64,000 nt of DNA. It comes from Adiantum capillus-veneris (lineage: Eukaryota > Streptophyta > Polypodiopsida > Polypodiales > Pteridaceae). The notes beneath the pieces are model-generated. The model did not search any database. It was not told the origin of the DNA and was given only the letters and a program-made list of their open reading frames with translations. The position numbers and the translations under genes are program-made. This document shows, piece after piece, positions 21,493 to 32,940 of this stretch; the first letter of the stretch is position 1; each line of letters starts with the position of its first letter. The stretch spans positions 40,045,281-40,109,280 of the forward strand of contig CM043960.1 in the NCBI GenBank assembly GCA_014529385.2, read 5' to 3'.

Positions 21493-24400
21493 TTGACTCA
21501 ATTAGGAACATGGACCTCACTCAAATTCAAGCATATTATGACTTTCTTCAAGACCAACAAATACGGAGCCCAGATTTACTTGGACCCAAATGAGGAGTTT
21601 GCATTGCGCATAGATGACCATACCATTGATTTTAGAGAGGAGATGAGAGAAAACAAACAAGATGACACGTGTGTAGAGCAAAATGAAGTACAATATCGCA
21701 AGATACAAGACCATGATTGAGTGGATAAATGGAGATTAGAGGTCAATACTTTAATACCTGAAACGGATATAAAAGAAGTACTTCTAGTGTTAGAATTAGA
21801 AGGGTATGAGTTAATAGATTCTAAACCATTAAAATGTATCTCCAATGATTACCGAAGACTCGGAGTTTATTTTTGGGAAGAAAACAACATTAAGGATTTG
21901 GTATGGACCACCCATGCCGGAGTTAAGACAACTAACTCCCTTGAAAATTCTGTACATCTTCAAGATCAAGGAAAAAGAGTTAGAAAAACTCCCCACTCAT
22001 CTCTTTTGATTGTTACAACAAAAATTTGTTATGATGACCCCAAAAGAGATTGAACAAACCAAGTAACATGGAAACTCAATCCGTGAAGTAATTGTGGGAA
22101 CGGCACAGGAAATCGATGAGGATGTGGATCCAAATGCTAAATCTTATGACAACATGGCCAACCAATGAAGAAACATAGCAAGGGGTCATCACCTCAATGG
22201 TTCCAACAAAGAAAGAAGGGTTGAAACCACCTATAACAAGGGAGGAATGAGTGACACAAGGACAAGAAGGGGTCCACATGAGTCACACTTACCAAAAAGC
22301 TGGTTTGAGGGATTAATGGGAGAGACACGGCTTAGAAGGGAAAGAGTGAATGCAAAACACAATTGTAGAGTCACACCAGTAGATTTCCAAAAGTGGGTTA
22401 AAAAAGACGGTGGATCAGGGGATCATTATGACCATTTGACCAGCTTCAAAAAGGTCTTGAGATCTGAGTGCATACCCAACTTCCATATGCAATAATTTGA
22501 GGGGTTTGGAATAACCTTGGAAGGAAAATCTTTGACTTGGTTTCAAACCATACCGCCTGGATCAATAACCACTTGCCAACCTTGGCAATGAGATTTGTTG
22601 CTACTTGTTCCAAAATGAGGATAAAGCATAGTACAGTGGCACAAATCTATAGTTTCACGTAGAAATAGGGAGAGATTGTAAGGGATGGTGTGAGCCGAAT
22701 GAGGCAATATATAGACAGATGTCCGGAGTTTGAAATTCCAACCGAGGAGAGAATCGTCTCATTTTTTTGGAAGGACTATTAAACAAGGAATTACATGCTA
22801 TCTTGTACAACAAAAAACATATGACTTGGGAAGCATGTAGTCTAAATGCGATCGACCTAAGTGGTAATTGTGAGATTTATAATGAGGAAAGTAAAGCTAA
22901 AGATGCACAAAACAAATGCACAACAACCACTGTGCCAACACAAGTCGGACCAGCTGTTGTGGCTCTTGCTAGTTCTGTAGAGGACATGTTGAAGAGCATG
23001 AACAATATGATGATCAACATGCAAAGGATGTTGTGGAGAGGCCCAACGTAGGGACCAAATCAAGGACAACCACAAAGGAAATTAAAATGGTGCTCCATTG
23101 AAGGAAATGGACAAATCACGAAACAAACAAGTGCTACTACAAGCCTAAATATGGTGGGAATGTTCAGTACGTGCCAATGAGGCCACACGTACGGAAAACA
23201 CATGTATTGCTACTCACCAAATATGGCACCCATGCAAAGCTCTCTAATGAATATAGAGAGACCACATCCAATATTAGGCCAACAGCCACCACTCCCTGGG
23301 AATAATGTTTTATCGGTCAAGTATATGCTATCAAAGGAATGTATGGATGATCAAGCTCTAGTACCTATTACTCCATATCCTGAAACAAGATTTGTAACAA
23401 TGGCGATAGAAGAAGAGTGGTATATCCAACCTGCTCCAGTCCCTATACAGATCATGTTGCAAGCCCCCACTAAAACAACACATGTTAACTTTATCACCAA
23501 GCATGGGGTGAGACCACCAATGGTCAAGCCAATGCCCAAACCAAAAACTGGAAATTGTCATAACTGTGGAGCGGATTATCATTGGAAGAATGATTGTCCC
23601 AAACCGGATAATAATGCAGGACCTTAGAGGCTTATCGTGTGGCATGTGAACAACAAGGAGGACATTTTCCTAAAGATTTTTCTAGGAATCCAACCAATAA
23701 AGGAAGGACTGCTATAAACATAATTCAAATCATGCCAAGTAGTGCATCACAAGGGGAACCAACGATTCTTGTTCAAGTGATGACTAGAGCCCAAGACAAG
23801 GAGAACAAAAAAAAAAATGCAAGTAGATTTGACAAATCTAGTAAATCCTCTAAAAATTCTAGAAAAGAAAGACGCAAGAGGTACAAACTTAAGAGACAAA
23901 AATAGCAAAAAGATATTGAAGAGAAGATACGAAAGGAAACAAAAGGAAAATTTCAAATTCCTTCAACAAAATTCAAGAAAACAAAATCAAAATCGACTAG
24001 ATCAGTACTGGTTGACTGAATCTACAAACCAATCAATGCAACTCTGGAGGCTTTCCAAGCAGCGTTGAAAGCGGGTCAAACCCTGGAAAATCAATGGAAA
24101 AATTATCCAGCACCAGATATGGAAGCAAGTAGACTAGGAGCTTACAAAAACCTTGTGCAAATCACACAAACCATGATGGGAAAACAGAACCACAACCAAA
24201 AGCTACGAAAAAACGGGTGAAAATGAGACTCTAACCATGAAGGAAAGACTTCAAGAAAAGGATGAGCTGGGGAACATGGAAAATGATAAAGCACCATCAC
24301 CTAGATTAGAAGTTATTGATAATGAGGAAGGATGGGACTTGAGGTGCCGATAGTTGAAGGAGACTAGATGAACTACCTATGGAAAAGGATTAGAGAAGAG

Positions 24401-24590
24401 AAATATGGGAGTATAACCTTGAAATCAGCTCCAATTGAGGAAGTTCAGTTTTATAGATTTCTCGTGGAACTGGATAAACAATCATTGTATGGAGATTGGA
24501 GATCTGAGTAGTTAGGCTCTTTGAAATCTGGAACTTTGTGGACGCTACATTCCTACTTAGGAGAGAATGAAGAAAAATCAATGGTATCAT
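21493..24590 (+). pseudogene. Gag, zinc knuckle and linker of the decayed gypsy element
   Basis: Broken frames carry a gag core. FGITLEGKSLTWFQ near 22505-22550 matches FGLTLEGIALNWFQ of the 50 kb element; MRQYIDRCPEFEIP and EERIVSF (about 22700-22760) match its QYIERCPERELP. A WTNHETNKCYYKP block near 23105 follows, then a standard zinc knuckle CHNCGADYHWKNDC (CX2CX4HX4C) near 23560-23601, and a basic linker with MTRAQDKEN. At the site of the partner's TAG stop (55625), this copy reads a lysine codon in an aligned frame. The last host-frame piece (HSYLGENEEKSMV) ends at the long-TIR insertion. Confidence 0.75.
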
Positions 24591-25002
24591 TAGAAAATTT
24601 CGGAGGTCATTTGGAGGGCCTTGTAAGAAATTGTATTTCTCTCTCTAGAAACTTTTTTTAAAATGCACTTGCACCTTGTGAGTACGTCCAAAAGGACAGC
24701 CAGACACTTTAAAAAGTAGATTTATATTCCCAATCGTCCTTGAAAACGGTCACTTTTTTATTTAATGTGAGCGTCTTTTTCAGGAGGCAGGTGCGGCGCA
24801 TTCAAGGCAGCTTACATCATCATTGAAAGTTGAAAAGTCACAAACTATCAAATAGTGATAGATTTTGAGGCTTTTGACACCACCAATGCATCCGGAACGC
24901 CAAAATACCCTAAAAACGAATGTCTACTTGTCTCGTTTCGACATCCGGAGAGGCAAAAAATGTCAAAAAACCCCAAAAAATGGGCTTTTTACTTAAGGCG
25001 CG

Positions 25003-25131
25003 CGAGGAGGCATTCTAAAATGCTAGAATGTCCCTCTGCGCGCCGTTAGTACAAATCTCCTTTTAGTAATTTTTGGACAATTATCTTTCAAGAAAGCCTA
25101 CCCATGTTTCTCTATTGCACTTTTGCACCAT

Positions 25132-25191
<60 letters not shown>

Positions 25192-25473
25192 CCTCTCCTT
25201 TCTATAGCTTCGCATATTTAAAGAGAGAGAGAGAGAGTGAGAGACTCCCATTACTAACGGCGCGCGTGGAGCATGTTTTGACCTCAAAAAACACCTCCTC
25301 GCGCCGTTAGTATAAGGTAACAGAAAGACTCTCTCTCTCTCTCTCTCTTTCCCCCGCCTTACTTCCTCTCTCTATAACACTCACACATAAACACATACAC
25401 TGGTGGATGCACAGTACTAAAGGCGCGCATAGAGACATTCACACCGGTTGTGCCTCTCTACGCGCGCCTATAG

Positions 25474-25531
<58 letters not shown>

Positions 25532-25929
25532 CTCTTTGTGTTTGTGTGTGTGTGTGTGTTTGTATGTTATATTTGTGTGTCTGTGTGTTTGTGAGTGTGT
25601 GTGTCTCTGTGTGTGTCTGTCTGTGTGTGTCTCTGTGTGTTTGTGTGTATGTTATATTTGTGTGTGTGTGAGAGAGAGAGAGATCAAAATGCACTTTGTA
25701 GAATTGTAACAATAGGTGTGCGTGCTCACTCTTATAGACCCGAAATTATGATCTCTAAGGCTAAGATGATGAAGAAAAAACCTATGTGATAGATGGAGGC
25801 CTTTTTAGAGATTTTTTGACATTTTCCTCTCAAAAAGCTCTCTAAAAGAGAAAAAAATGGGCTTTTTACTAACGGCGCGCGATGAGGTATTCCAAAATTT
25901 TGGAATGCCCCCTTGCGCGCCGTCAGTAA
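25003..25929. repeat. Four GGCGCGC hairpin modules
   Basis: Modules at about 25003-25051, 25252-25312, 25417-25476 and 25866-25929. Each is an imperfect palindrome of the form TACTAACGGCGCGC...GCGCGCCGTTAGTA with a different loop; the third uses CTAAAGGCGCGC/GCGCGCCTATAG. The outer two belong to the inverted ends of the element; the inner two are extra copies. Similar short-hairpin arrays are known in the subterminal parts of some plant DNA transposons. Confidence 0.75.
25131..25690. repeat. Microsatellites inside the long-TIR element
   Basis: (TC)n at about 25131-25190, (TC)n near 25330-25350, (GA)n at about 25476-25531 and a (TG)n-rich tract to about 25690. The last contains a duplicated 'gtatgttatatttgtgtgt' phrase. 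Confidence 0.93.
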
Positions 25930-26334
25930 AATGTTCTTTTAGGGGTTTTTGACATTCTTTGCCTCTTTGGATGTCGGAGCTAGGCAATTGGACATTCATT
26001 TCTAGGATATTGGGGCGTTCCGGACGCATTGACAGTATCAAAAGTTTCAAAATCTTACACCAGTTGATAGTTTTGTAACTTTTTGAAATCTAGTGATGAC
26101 GTAAGCCGTATCAAATGCACCGCATCTACCTTCTGAAAAAGGTGCTCGCATTAAATGAAAGAGAGTGATCGTCTTCAAGGACCACTAGATTATTAAATGA
26201 GGAGAGGGACACCTTTTATATTTTTGTTAATATCAATCTATTTTTCTACGTAACGTAGGCTCTTCTCTCATTGGAGGAGCTTATTTTCCTCTCTCTTCCA
26301 AAAGGCCCTCCAAAAGACCTCCGAAATCTCCTAA

Positions 26335-27720
26335 TGGCAAAACAACCAAGCTAGAAAGGCCAAGAAAAACCTTGGATGTGGCTAATCTACAATCCATTAT
26401 GTCAACACCAGTTCATTGCACAATCATCTTGGGAGAACTAATGAGATTAAAACCACAATTGTGGGGAGATCTACAAACAACCACAGAGAAGATGGGGCTA
26501 AAAGAAGCATCTCAAATGGACTTGGAAACATTGCAAAACAAAGAGATACATACTAAAATTGTCAGGGCATTACATATAAACAAAGTAGGGGACTACTACA
26601 AAGGGAATGAGGGAAACACTACCCTTCCAATACAGTACAATGATATAACTACCATGGCTATTTTAGACAGTGGTGCAAGCATGGCCATAGCAACCAAAGC
26701 TATCTGGAAATCTTGGGGAAAACTGGAAATTAGGCAAACAATGAAACTGCAATTTACAGATGGATACATAGAAAAACCAATGGGCTTACTTGAGAATGTG
26801 ATAGTCACTTCTTGCGGAATTGACTACCAACACATTTTTGCCATTTAGATTTTAGAAAGAAACTCAACTATGAAATCATCTTGACCACTAAGGCAACGAT
26901 TATCTCTACTTGAAACAAGTAGGGGCAATCACCTGAGTAAACTTGAAAGATCATTGCTACAGGGATGTCTTCAGGACACCAATACAAGAATTAGACTCTG
27001 AGACCTCTGCAGAGACTAAACCACCTTCAGAGATGCATAAAGACACCCCAATTTGGATGTGCAAGAATTCTCAGTTAGGGAGTTTGCAAAGGTAAGACTA
27101 CAATCTTAGACAGAGAGGTGAATAACGGAATATATACCGGAACCATTCCCTCAACATTTTTTTCGATACCTTCGAATGGACTCAGATCCTGGGCACAATG
27201 GATGTATGTGTTAATGAATCAACATCTACATAATTTTGTGATGCAGAAGGCTATGACATAGTCCCTATCCAAATGGTATTCATCAAGATGATTGAAGAGC
27301 AACAAGTCTTTTTATATCTCAATTATAATGCCACGGACGAGTTGGAAGAAGTGACAATTACAATTAAAGAATCGAACTCCAAAAAAGAGAATTTAAGAGC
27401 CAAACTTCTACTCCAAGGAGGGAATGAAACATTTCTAGAGTTTCCAAACAAACATCGGCGACGTCAAAAGAGACACCACAAAAAGCAAGAAAAAACCTTG
27501 ACGAATAAAATCAATAAAGCAATTGTTGGATACCAAAACTCAGACTTTAATGAAAGTAAACGCTGTGGATTGCATAAAAAACAAGGTAACTGTCAGGTAT
27601 CCCGAATCGGCACCTAAAGAGCGACAAACCCAAAAGAAACCAAAAATTTACAATCCTGAAACAACCAAGGGGAAAGAGCCTCCAATGAAAAAAATAGTGC
27701 ATTATGCTAAATAAAAAGAC
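26335..27720 (+). pseudogene. Protease region of the decayed gypsy element
   Basis: The open frame 26372-26848 starts in the pre-protease linker (DVANLQSIMSTPVHCTIILGEL) and reaches the active site AILDSGASMAIATKAIW, with Asp-Ser-Gly at 26666-26674. KLQFTDGYIEKPMGLLENVIV and TSCGIDYQHIFAI follow, then a stop. Further pieces continue: FEWTQILGTMDVCVNES near 27170-27230 (partner: FGWTQILATLDVCVNEV) and FCDAEGYDIVPIQ near 27235-27270. The last part (27273-27714) is Lys-rich and diverges from the partner. An aspartic protease would cleave the Gag-Pol polyprotein. Confidence 0.8.
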
Positions 27721-28095
27721 TTGAAAAGGACCTTGAAAGAGATCTAGACGATGGAAATGGAATCAAATAGTGATAAACATGGAGAAATCAATGTTCCATC
27801 TCACTATAAGAAATACAGTTTGCAAGATCATAGGATTGCTACTGAGAAACTGTTACAACAGTCAATAGAATTTGGAAAATCCTATGGAGGTCTAAAAAAT
27901 ATGAAATGAATCGACCTAGAAGAGCTTGGAGAAGAGCCAAGACATGCTTACATAGCTATGGATCTATTGCAAGAAGAAGAATAGATTCTCATAAGGATGT
28001 TGTATAAAGAGATGTTTTGCATGGTACTCATATAGAGATCTGAAAGGAGTGGATCCTATAATATGCCAGCATACCATCCTTATGAAAGATGATGT
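27721..28095 (+). pseudogene. Protease-RT linker of the decayed gypsy element
   Basis: Stop-interrupted plus-strand pieces (SHYKKYSLQDHRIATEKLL, IDLEELGEEPRHAYIAMDLL) lie between protease and RT. The host frame ends at ATGT before the solo LTR and resumes after it. Confidence 0.5.
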
Positions 28096-29395
28096 TGATG
28101 GGGGCTTTTCACAAGCCAAGCTCCCATACCCCTCTTCTCTCGTCCCCACCCCATGAAAACCCCCTCTTAGGGAGGGAGTGATAAAAGGCATTGGGAAAAG
28201 TAAGAAAAAATAAAGTATGATTATGTAAATATATAAGAAAGGTAAAATAGGCCACCTCATGCCTGCGGGGTAGCCCATCCCCACCTTGCCTCCTTTTTCT
28301 TCACTGTTGCCCCGCCGTGTGTCCCTTTTCTTCTCCTCCACTCAAAAGGTCAACCCCCTCTCTCTTCCCCTTGTCCTTTCTCCTTTCTCTCTCCCCTCAA
28401 GCTACCTCACCCCCTGTCCTTACCAATAATGCACCCTAACTCACATGCCACCTCTCTTATCTTCCAAAACAGTATACCCCACCCCCCTTTTCTCTCTCCT
28501 ATACTCTCCCATGATCCAAATACCCCCCTCTCTCTCTAAAATTCGAAATCTCTCTTGTCTTGTAGCCAGATGGCCTCCCCCACACTCACACACACTCAGT
28601 TTCACTGAAAAAGGTGCCCACAGACCCATCCCCACCCAGTGGTTACCTGATTTTCTTGTGTTCACACACATCTGCACACAGATTCACCTCTTAACACACT
28701 CCCCTCTCTCCCCTCTTGTAATTACTTTATTCTCCATGTCACCTCTCACTTTTTTCATCAGCCCATCTCTCTCTCTTAGTCTCTCTCTCATGAGACTGCT
28801 GTTCTGGCACATATACACACAGCCAGACAAGTGGGGCCCACAGTCACATGGTTTGTGTAGATAATGATTTTTTCATTTCTAAATTCTAGAATTTCTCCCC
28901 CCTCCTACCCTATATAAAGAGGGGTCACTATCACACTAAACACAAACAACATCACCAAAGAACACACTATGCACTGTGTGTGCCTAATGCACACACACAC
29001 ACCCACACCATCACCATCACCGCAATCACCATGCTTGTCTTGAGCATGACCTCTACACCCTTGTCTATGGAAGATGAAGGGCAACTAAATGAAGGATGAT
29101 GGCCATAATCCTCGTGCGAGTCTTCGCCATCAACTCCCACCTATCCGCCATGTGCTCTACCACTCTCTCCCTTCTCATTCCCCTACCCTATGCTCCCCAT
29201 TTCATCGCCTTATTCTCTAAATAAAGCTTGAGGTTTTGTGAGTATGTTTTCTTGCAATGTTTTGCCCATGTGAGGTGTGCGGAATCGCCACCTAGTCTTG
29301 TGTTTTGGAGTGAGCTTGTGTATGTGTGAAGGGTGTGCGGATTTGCCATCCTTTTGTGGTGCCTAAGTACTAAGCCGCTATACCCCCTCCCTCAC

Positions 29396-29440
<45 letters not shown>

Positions 29441-29651
29441 TGATCTCATTCCCTTTCCTCTTCATCATCACTCCCAAGCATCCATCTCTCTTGGATGAAA
29501 ACTTTGTTATGGTGGTGTGTTGTTTGCGTCCTAGCCGCTAAAGCTAGGTGGTGCCCCCTGTTCGCTTTACCGTGACAGGCTCGAGGCGCGCCATTCGGTC
29601 CCCGGTGTTTTAGAGGCCGTCGGGGGTTCGGGGTTCGCTTTGCTCCCGTCA
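28096..29651 (+). mobile_element. Solo LTR inserted just before the RT domain
   Basis: 1,556 bp beginning TGATGGGGGCTTTTCAC and ending GCTCCCGTCA, with ATGT on both sides (28092-28095 and 29652-29655), a 4 bp target duplication. A TATATAAA box at 28911-28918 is followed by a C/A-rich stretch that could be transcribed. A (TC)n tract lies at 29397-29439. No internal retroelement coding sequence is present, so this is a solo LTR of a third family. Orientation is inferred from the TATA box. Confidence 0.7.
28911..28918 (+). promoter_or_regulatory. TATA box in the solo LTR
   Basis: CCCTATATAAAGAGG at mid-LTR, about 740 bp from the right end. It is the only clear TATA box in the element and fits a U3/R promoter. 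Confidence 0.5.
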
Positions 29652-30315
29652 ATGTCAAGCCAAGTTAACAAAGACCATATATGTATAATGAGACCTTTGA
29701 CAAAAAAACTCAAAGAAGAGATAGAAAAACTCAAGGAAGGAGAGTTTATCTATGAGATAGAACACACGGATTGGGTATCACCAATTTTTGTGGTGCCTAA
29801 AAAAATGGTAAACTTAGAGTGTGTGTAAATCTCAAAAAAGTGAACTCTGTCACTATAAAAGATAGCTCTCCTCTTCCCATCATTGATCACATGCTAGATC
29901 GTGTAGCTGGCAAGGAAGATTATAGCTTCTTAGACGATTTCTCTAGGTACAACCATATGACAATAGATCCCAAGGGCCAACATAAAATAGCCTTTGCTAC
30001 AGAATGGGGACTTTTTGCCTATAGAGTCATGCCCTTCGGCTTGATCAATGCACCAACAACATTTCAAAGGCTGATGAGTCATGCATTCAAGGAATATTTG
30101 AGAAATTTCTTAGAAGTATAATTGGATGACCTCTGTGTGCACTCCACCAAACAAGAAAGTCATTTTGAGCATTTACAATGTGTCTTTGAGAAATGTCGCT
30201 TATATAGGATTTATCGAAACCTTGAAAAATGTGTTCTTATGGTTAGACAAGGCAAAATTTTGGGACATGTTGTGATTAAAAATGGCATATCCACATACAT
30301 GGAAAAGTAGCAGTT
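29652..30315 (+). pseudogene. Reverse transcriptase of the decayed gypsy element
   Basis: Pieces in order: TKKLKEEIEKLKEGEFIYEI, DWVSPIFVVPKK, then after a one-base frame change CVNLKKVNSVTIKDSSPLP, DHMLDRVAGKEDYSFLDDFS, KIAFATEWGLFAYRVMPFGL, INAPTTFQRLMSHAFKEYL. The catalytic pair follows a stop as MDDLCVHS (about 30122-30145), then CVLMVRQGKILGHVV. The VAGKEDYSFLD and MPFGL.NAP.TFQR blocks are typical of non-chromovirus plant Ty3/gypsy RTs. The partner element at 50 kb has no counterpart of this domain. Confidence 0.88.
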
Positions 30316-31100
30316 ATGGTTGATATGGCTAGACCAATAACAATAAGAGGGGTTCAGGTATTTATGAGACATTGTGGTTACTATCATAGATTTATCTACA
30401 TGTATGTTGTGATTGCTAAGCATATTTATAGCCTTATCACTCATTTTGAATGGACCAATGAATGTGAAGAGTCATTTCAAAAGCTTAAGCAAACTTTGGT
30501 TTCAACACCGATATTAAAAGCTCCCAACTGGGCAAGGTATTTCATGTACATGTTGATGCTTCAATTTTTTCTATAGGCTGTATCTTAACTCAGCCAAGAG
30601 ACCATGGATTTTCCTATCTTCTATGCTAGCCAACAATTAAACTTGGCAGAAAAGAATTATACAACTACAAAAAGAGAAGGCCTTCGTATGGTGTATTTGG
30701 TCAATAGATTCTGACATTACTCGTTAGCCAACAAGTTTTTCTTTCTTGTAGACCATCAAGCCTGACTCTACTTGGTAAACAAACCCTGCAATACTAGAAG
30801 GATAGTAAGATGGTTATTCTATCTACTTGAATTTGACTTCACAGTGGTGGTGTAAAACAATACCATGCACCAAAGAGTAAATCATCTATCCAGACTCACA
30901 ACAAGGGAAGCACCTAAGGGGGTGATTGATGATTTTCCAGATGCATATCTGCTCTCTATGGAAATGGTTCCCATATGGTCAAAAGACCTTGTGACCCTAA
31001 TGACCATCGTGCAAGTAGATTCTCAAATACCAATTCCCGTTACACCACAACTGATTGAGCAATCTGTGTTGTATTAGTTGTTGGCTAGATGTTTGTATCA
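30316..31100 (+). pseudogene. RT thumb and RNase H of the decayed gypsy element
   Basis: ITIRGVQVFMRHCGYYHRFI (RT connection), then FEWTNECEESFQKLKQTLVS and TPILKAPNW, all typical of gypsy. RNase H pieces follow out of frame: FPIFYASQQLNLAEKNYTTT (usual PI.YASR.L..AE.NY), KFFFLVDHQAL, YLVNKP and an HQRVNHLSRL exit motif (usual N..AD.LSRL). Several stops interrupt it. Confidence 0.82.
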
Positions 31101-31149
31101 AATAAACAAAGATGGAATCCTTCTATTGTGCGTCAATCATGAATAATAA

Positions 31150-32530
31150 GAAGTCTACTTGAGATAAGCACATACCCCAATAGTAAGACTACACTTTGCA
31201 ATACCAAACCTTACAACGATTAACTTGGTTGGGGGGTCTATTGAATGATGTTCATCAATATGTAAATGAGTGCTCCCGATGTAAAGTAAAAGACTCCATA
31301 CCTCATGCCACATTCTTCCACATTTTAGCCACACCACAAAGGAGCGGTTACTTGGTAGAATATCTAACCAATAGAATCTTTCAAAAAAATGAGTAAAAGA
31401 TGAAGGAGGGCAATAGAAACAAAAGCCACCAACTATATCTTGATTGGAACCCAGCTCTATTGACGAGGGAAAGACCAACATCTTAGACTGTGTGCAAATG
31501 AGGAGGAATATCTTCCTATTTTAGAACAATCACATGGTGGCCTAGCAGGAGGTCACTTCTCTCATGAAACCATGGGCAAAGCTATATTGATGGCAGGCAT
31601 CTAGAGGCCAACTTTATTTGTGTATGCAAAAAAATTTGCTCAACAATGTGATGCATGTCGAAGAGAAAAAATTCCGACTAGGGTCAAAAATATGCCATTG
31701 CAACCTATGATGGGAGCACGAGTCTTTGCTAAGTGGAGTACATAATCTGTGGGACTAATCCAACCATTGGCCATAGATTACTTAACCAAGTGGGTTGAGG
31801 CACGGGCCACCAAGAAGAACAATGCTAGAACCACTATTGCATTCTTGTATAGACTTACTATTGAGCTTGTGAGTCATTGAGGATTGCATTTCCTTAATGA
31901 GGTGATAAAATATTTGCTAGATGAGTTCAAGGTAATTTCCATAACAAATCTGTTCCCTATCACCCTCAAGAGAATGGTCAAGCAGAACATACAACAAAAT
32001 TAGGAGCTCTATACTAACTAAAATTGTTAGCTCATGCAAAACAGAGGAGGAAATGCATCTTCATTCTGACTTATGGGCTTATTAAGTTTCCTTCAAAGTA
32101 GAGTTGAACACGACTCCTTTTCATTTGAACACGACTCCTTTTAATTTGGCCTATGGCCTAGATGCGATCTTGCCCATGGAATTCTTATTACCCACTCTCA
32201 CATTTGCTATTGAGTTAGAATGGAAGGGACACAAGTTGTCAGAATGACTTGAAGATTTGGAACTATTGGATGAGCAACAATTAGCAACCATTGTTCACAT
32301 TTATGCACAAAAACAAAAACAAAAATAGTTCTTTGACTCACAATTGATGACTAAAATTTTCAAACCAGGGGACTTAGTCTTAGTATGCTTTTTGAAACAA
32401 CATGTACCTGAATTCAAGAAAAAAGGAAATGGTCCTTTTGTCATTGAAGATGTTTCACCAAGAAGTGCAGTCAAGTTAGCTACATTAGAGGGAGAAATTA
32501 TGGCAAACTGGATTAGTGGATGTTAGCTCT
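31150..32530 (+). pseudogene. Integrase of the decayed gypsy element
   Basis: Zinc-domain pieces: SHGGLAGGHFSHETMGKAIL (His pair) and QQCDACRREK (Cys pair), about 31529-31670. Catalytic core pieces: PLAIDYLTKWVEARATKKN (first Asp, about 31764-31820) and GLHFLNEVIKYLL; the usual second SD and the HPQ.NGQ.E block survive only as out-of-frame fragments (about 31950-31990). The C-terminal part includes FKPGDLVLVCFLK (32350-32395) and GNGPFVIEDVSPRSAVKL, the GPF motif of integrase C-termini. Highly degraded. Confidence 0.8.
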
Positions 32531-32838
32531 CTCGATATAGTTTTCCCTTAACTAATGAGCTTATGCAATTAGATAATAAAACATAGGCCATCAGTAGTTA
32601 TTGAAGAACCGGCACAAAGCGCAGGAAGAATCAAAAGAGAGAAGGCGGCTTTTGATCTAGAAAGTGGAAACCATCTCCAAGAAGAGTCAAAATTCAAACT
32701 AAACACCCAATGATTGACGAAAATGATGACTCTTGCGCTAGCCTAGAGCATCTCTACTGTGAAGAGGAATGACAACAAGAACAAGCCCAGGCATAAGAAG
32801 AATACAGTACACATACTCAAGTGGGTTCACCCAAAGAA
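32531..32838 (+). other. Tail of the decayed gypsy element
   Basis: Lys/Glu-rich, stop-interrupted sequence after the integrase. Nothing specific is recognised before chromovirus LTR sequence begins at 32839. Confidence 0.4.
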
Positions 32839-32900
32839 CCTATTAGAGGGGGGACCGGCTCCGCATAAATCCGGTCCTCAACGGTTGTCATGTTCTCTAC
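32839..32900 (+). repeat. Chromovirus LTR fragment with intact hairpin
   Basis: 62 bp from the distal LTR (starting CCTATTAGAGGGGGGACCGG), matching about 34545-34605. It contains the intact GGACCGG/CCGGTCC stem (32852-32877). It is joined directly to the 3' end of the chromovirus internal region, implying a large internal deletion. Confidence 0.75.
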
Positions 32901-32940
32901 CTCATAGTCAAGGATGACTATGATTTCAAGAGAGAGGTAA
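32901..32940 (+). other. Chromovirus 3' internal end with polypurine tract
   Basis: 'ctcatagtcaaggatgact' then 'tgatttcaagagagaggtaa' matches the minus-strand sequence at 10403-10450. It ends directly at the LTR start, so the LTR at 32941 is a 3' LTR rather than a solo one. Confidence 0.82.

Larger units (their letters stand above)
24593..26331. mobile_element. Long terminal-inverted-repeat element (MULE/foldback-like), non-autonomous
   Basis: The first ~465 bp (24593-25060) are inverted at 25862-26331. Outer ends read GAAAATTTCGGAGGTC against GGAGATTTCGGAGGTC; inner blocks share GCATCCGGAACGCC against GCGTCCGGAACGCC and 'atgggctttttac'. There is no transposase frame. The interior has four GGCGCGC hairpin modules and (TC)n, (GA)n and (TG)n tracts. 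It interrupts the decayed gypsy linker, whose protein homology resumes at 26335. Long inverted ends suggest a Mutator-like or foldback element, but no clean 9 bp target duplication was found, only aatggta/aatggca near the junctions. Confidence 0.75.
21491..32838 (+). mobile_element. Decayed autonomous Ty3/gypsy element (relative of 50035-63008)
   Basis: Plus-strand remnants in order: gag (21493-24590), protease (26335-27720), RT (29652-30315), RNase H (30316-31100) and integrase (31150-32530). Two elements interrupt it: a long-TIR element (24593-26331) and a solo LTR (28096-29651). Its gag-linker-protease aligns by eye to the 53816-58075 frame, for example VQVMTRAQDKEN against VKVVTRAQAKEN, and MAILDSGASMAIATK against LSILDSGAGVAIATK. 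Its own LTRs were not identified. It is dense with stops and frameshifts, older than the 50 kb element. Confidence 0.85.

Noticed and set aside
27800-27812. CACTATAAGAAA, similar to a CACTA left end
   Set aside because: It lies within homologous coding remnant of the decayed gypsy element, with no subterminal repeats and no matching right end, so it is probably chance.
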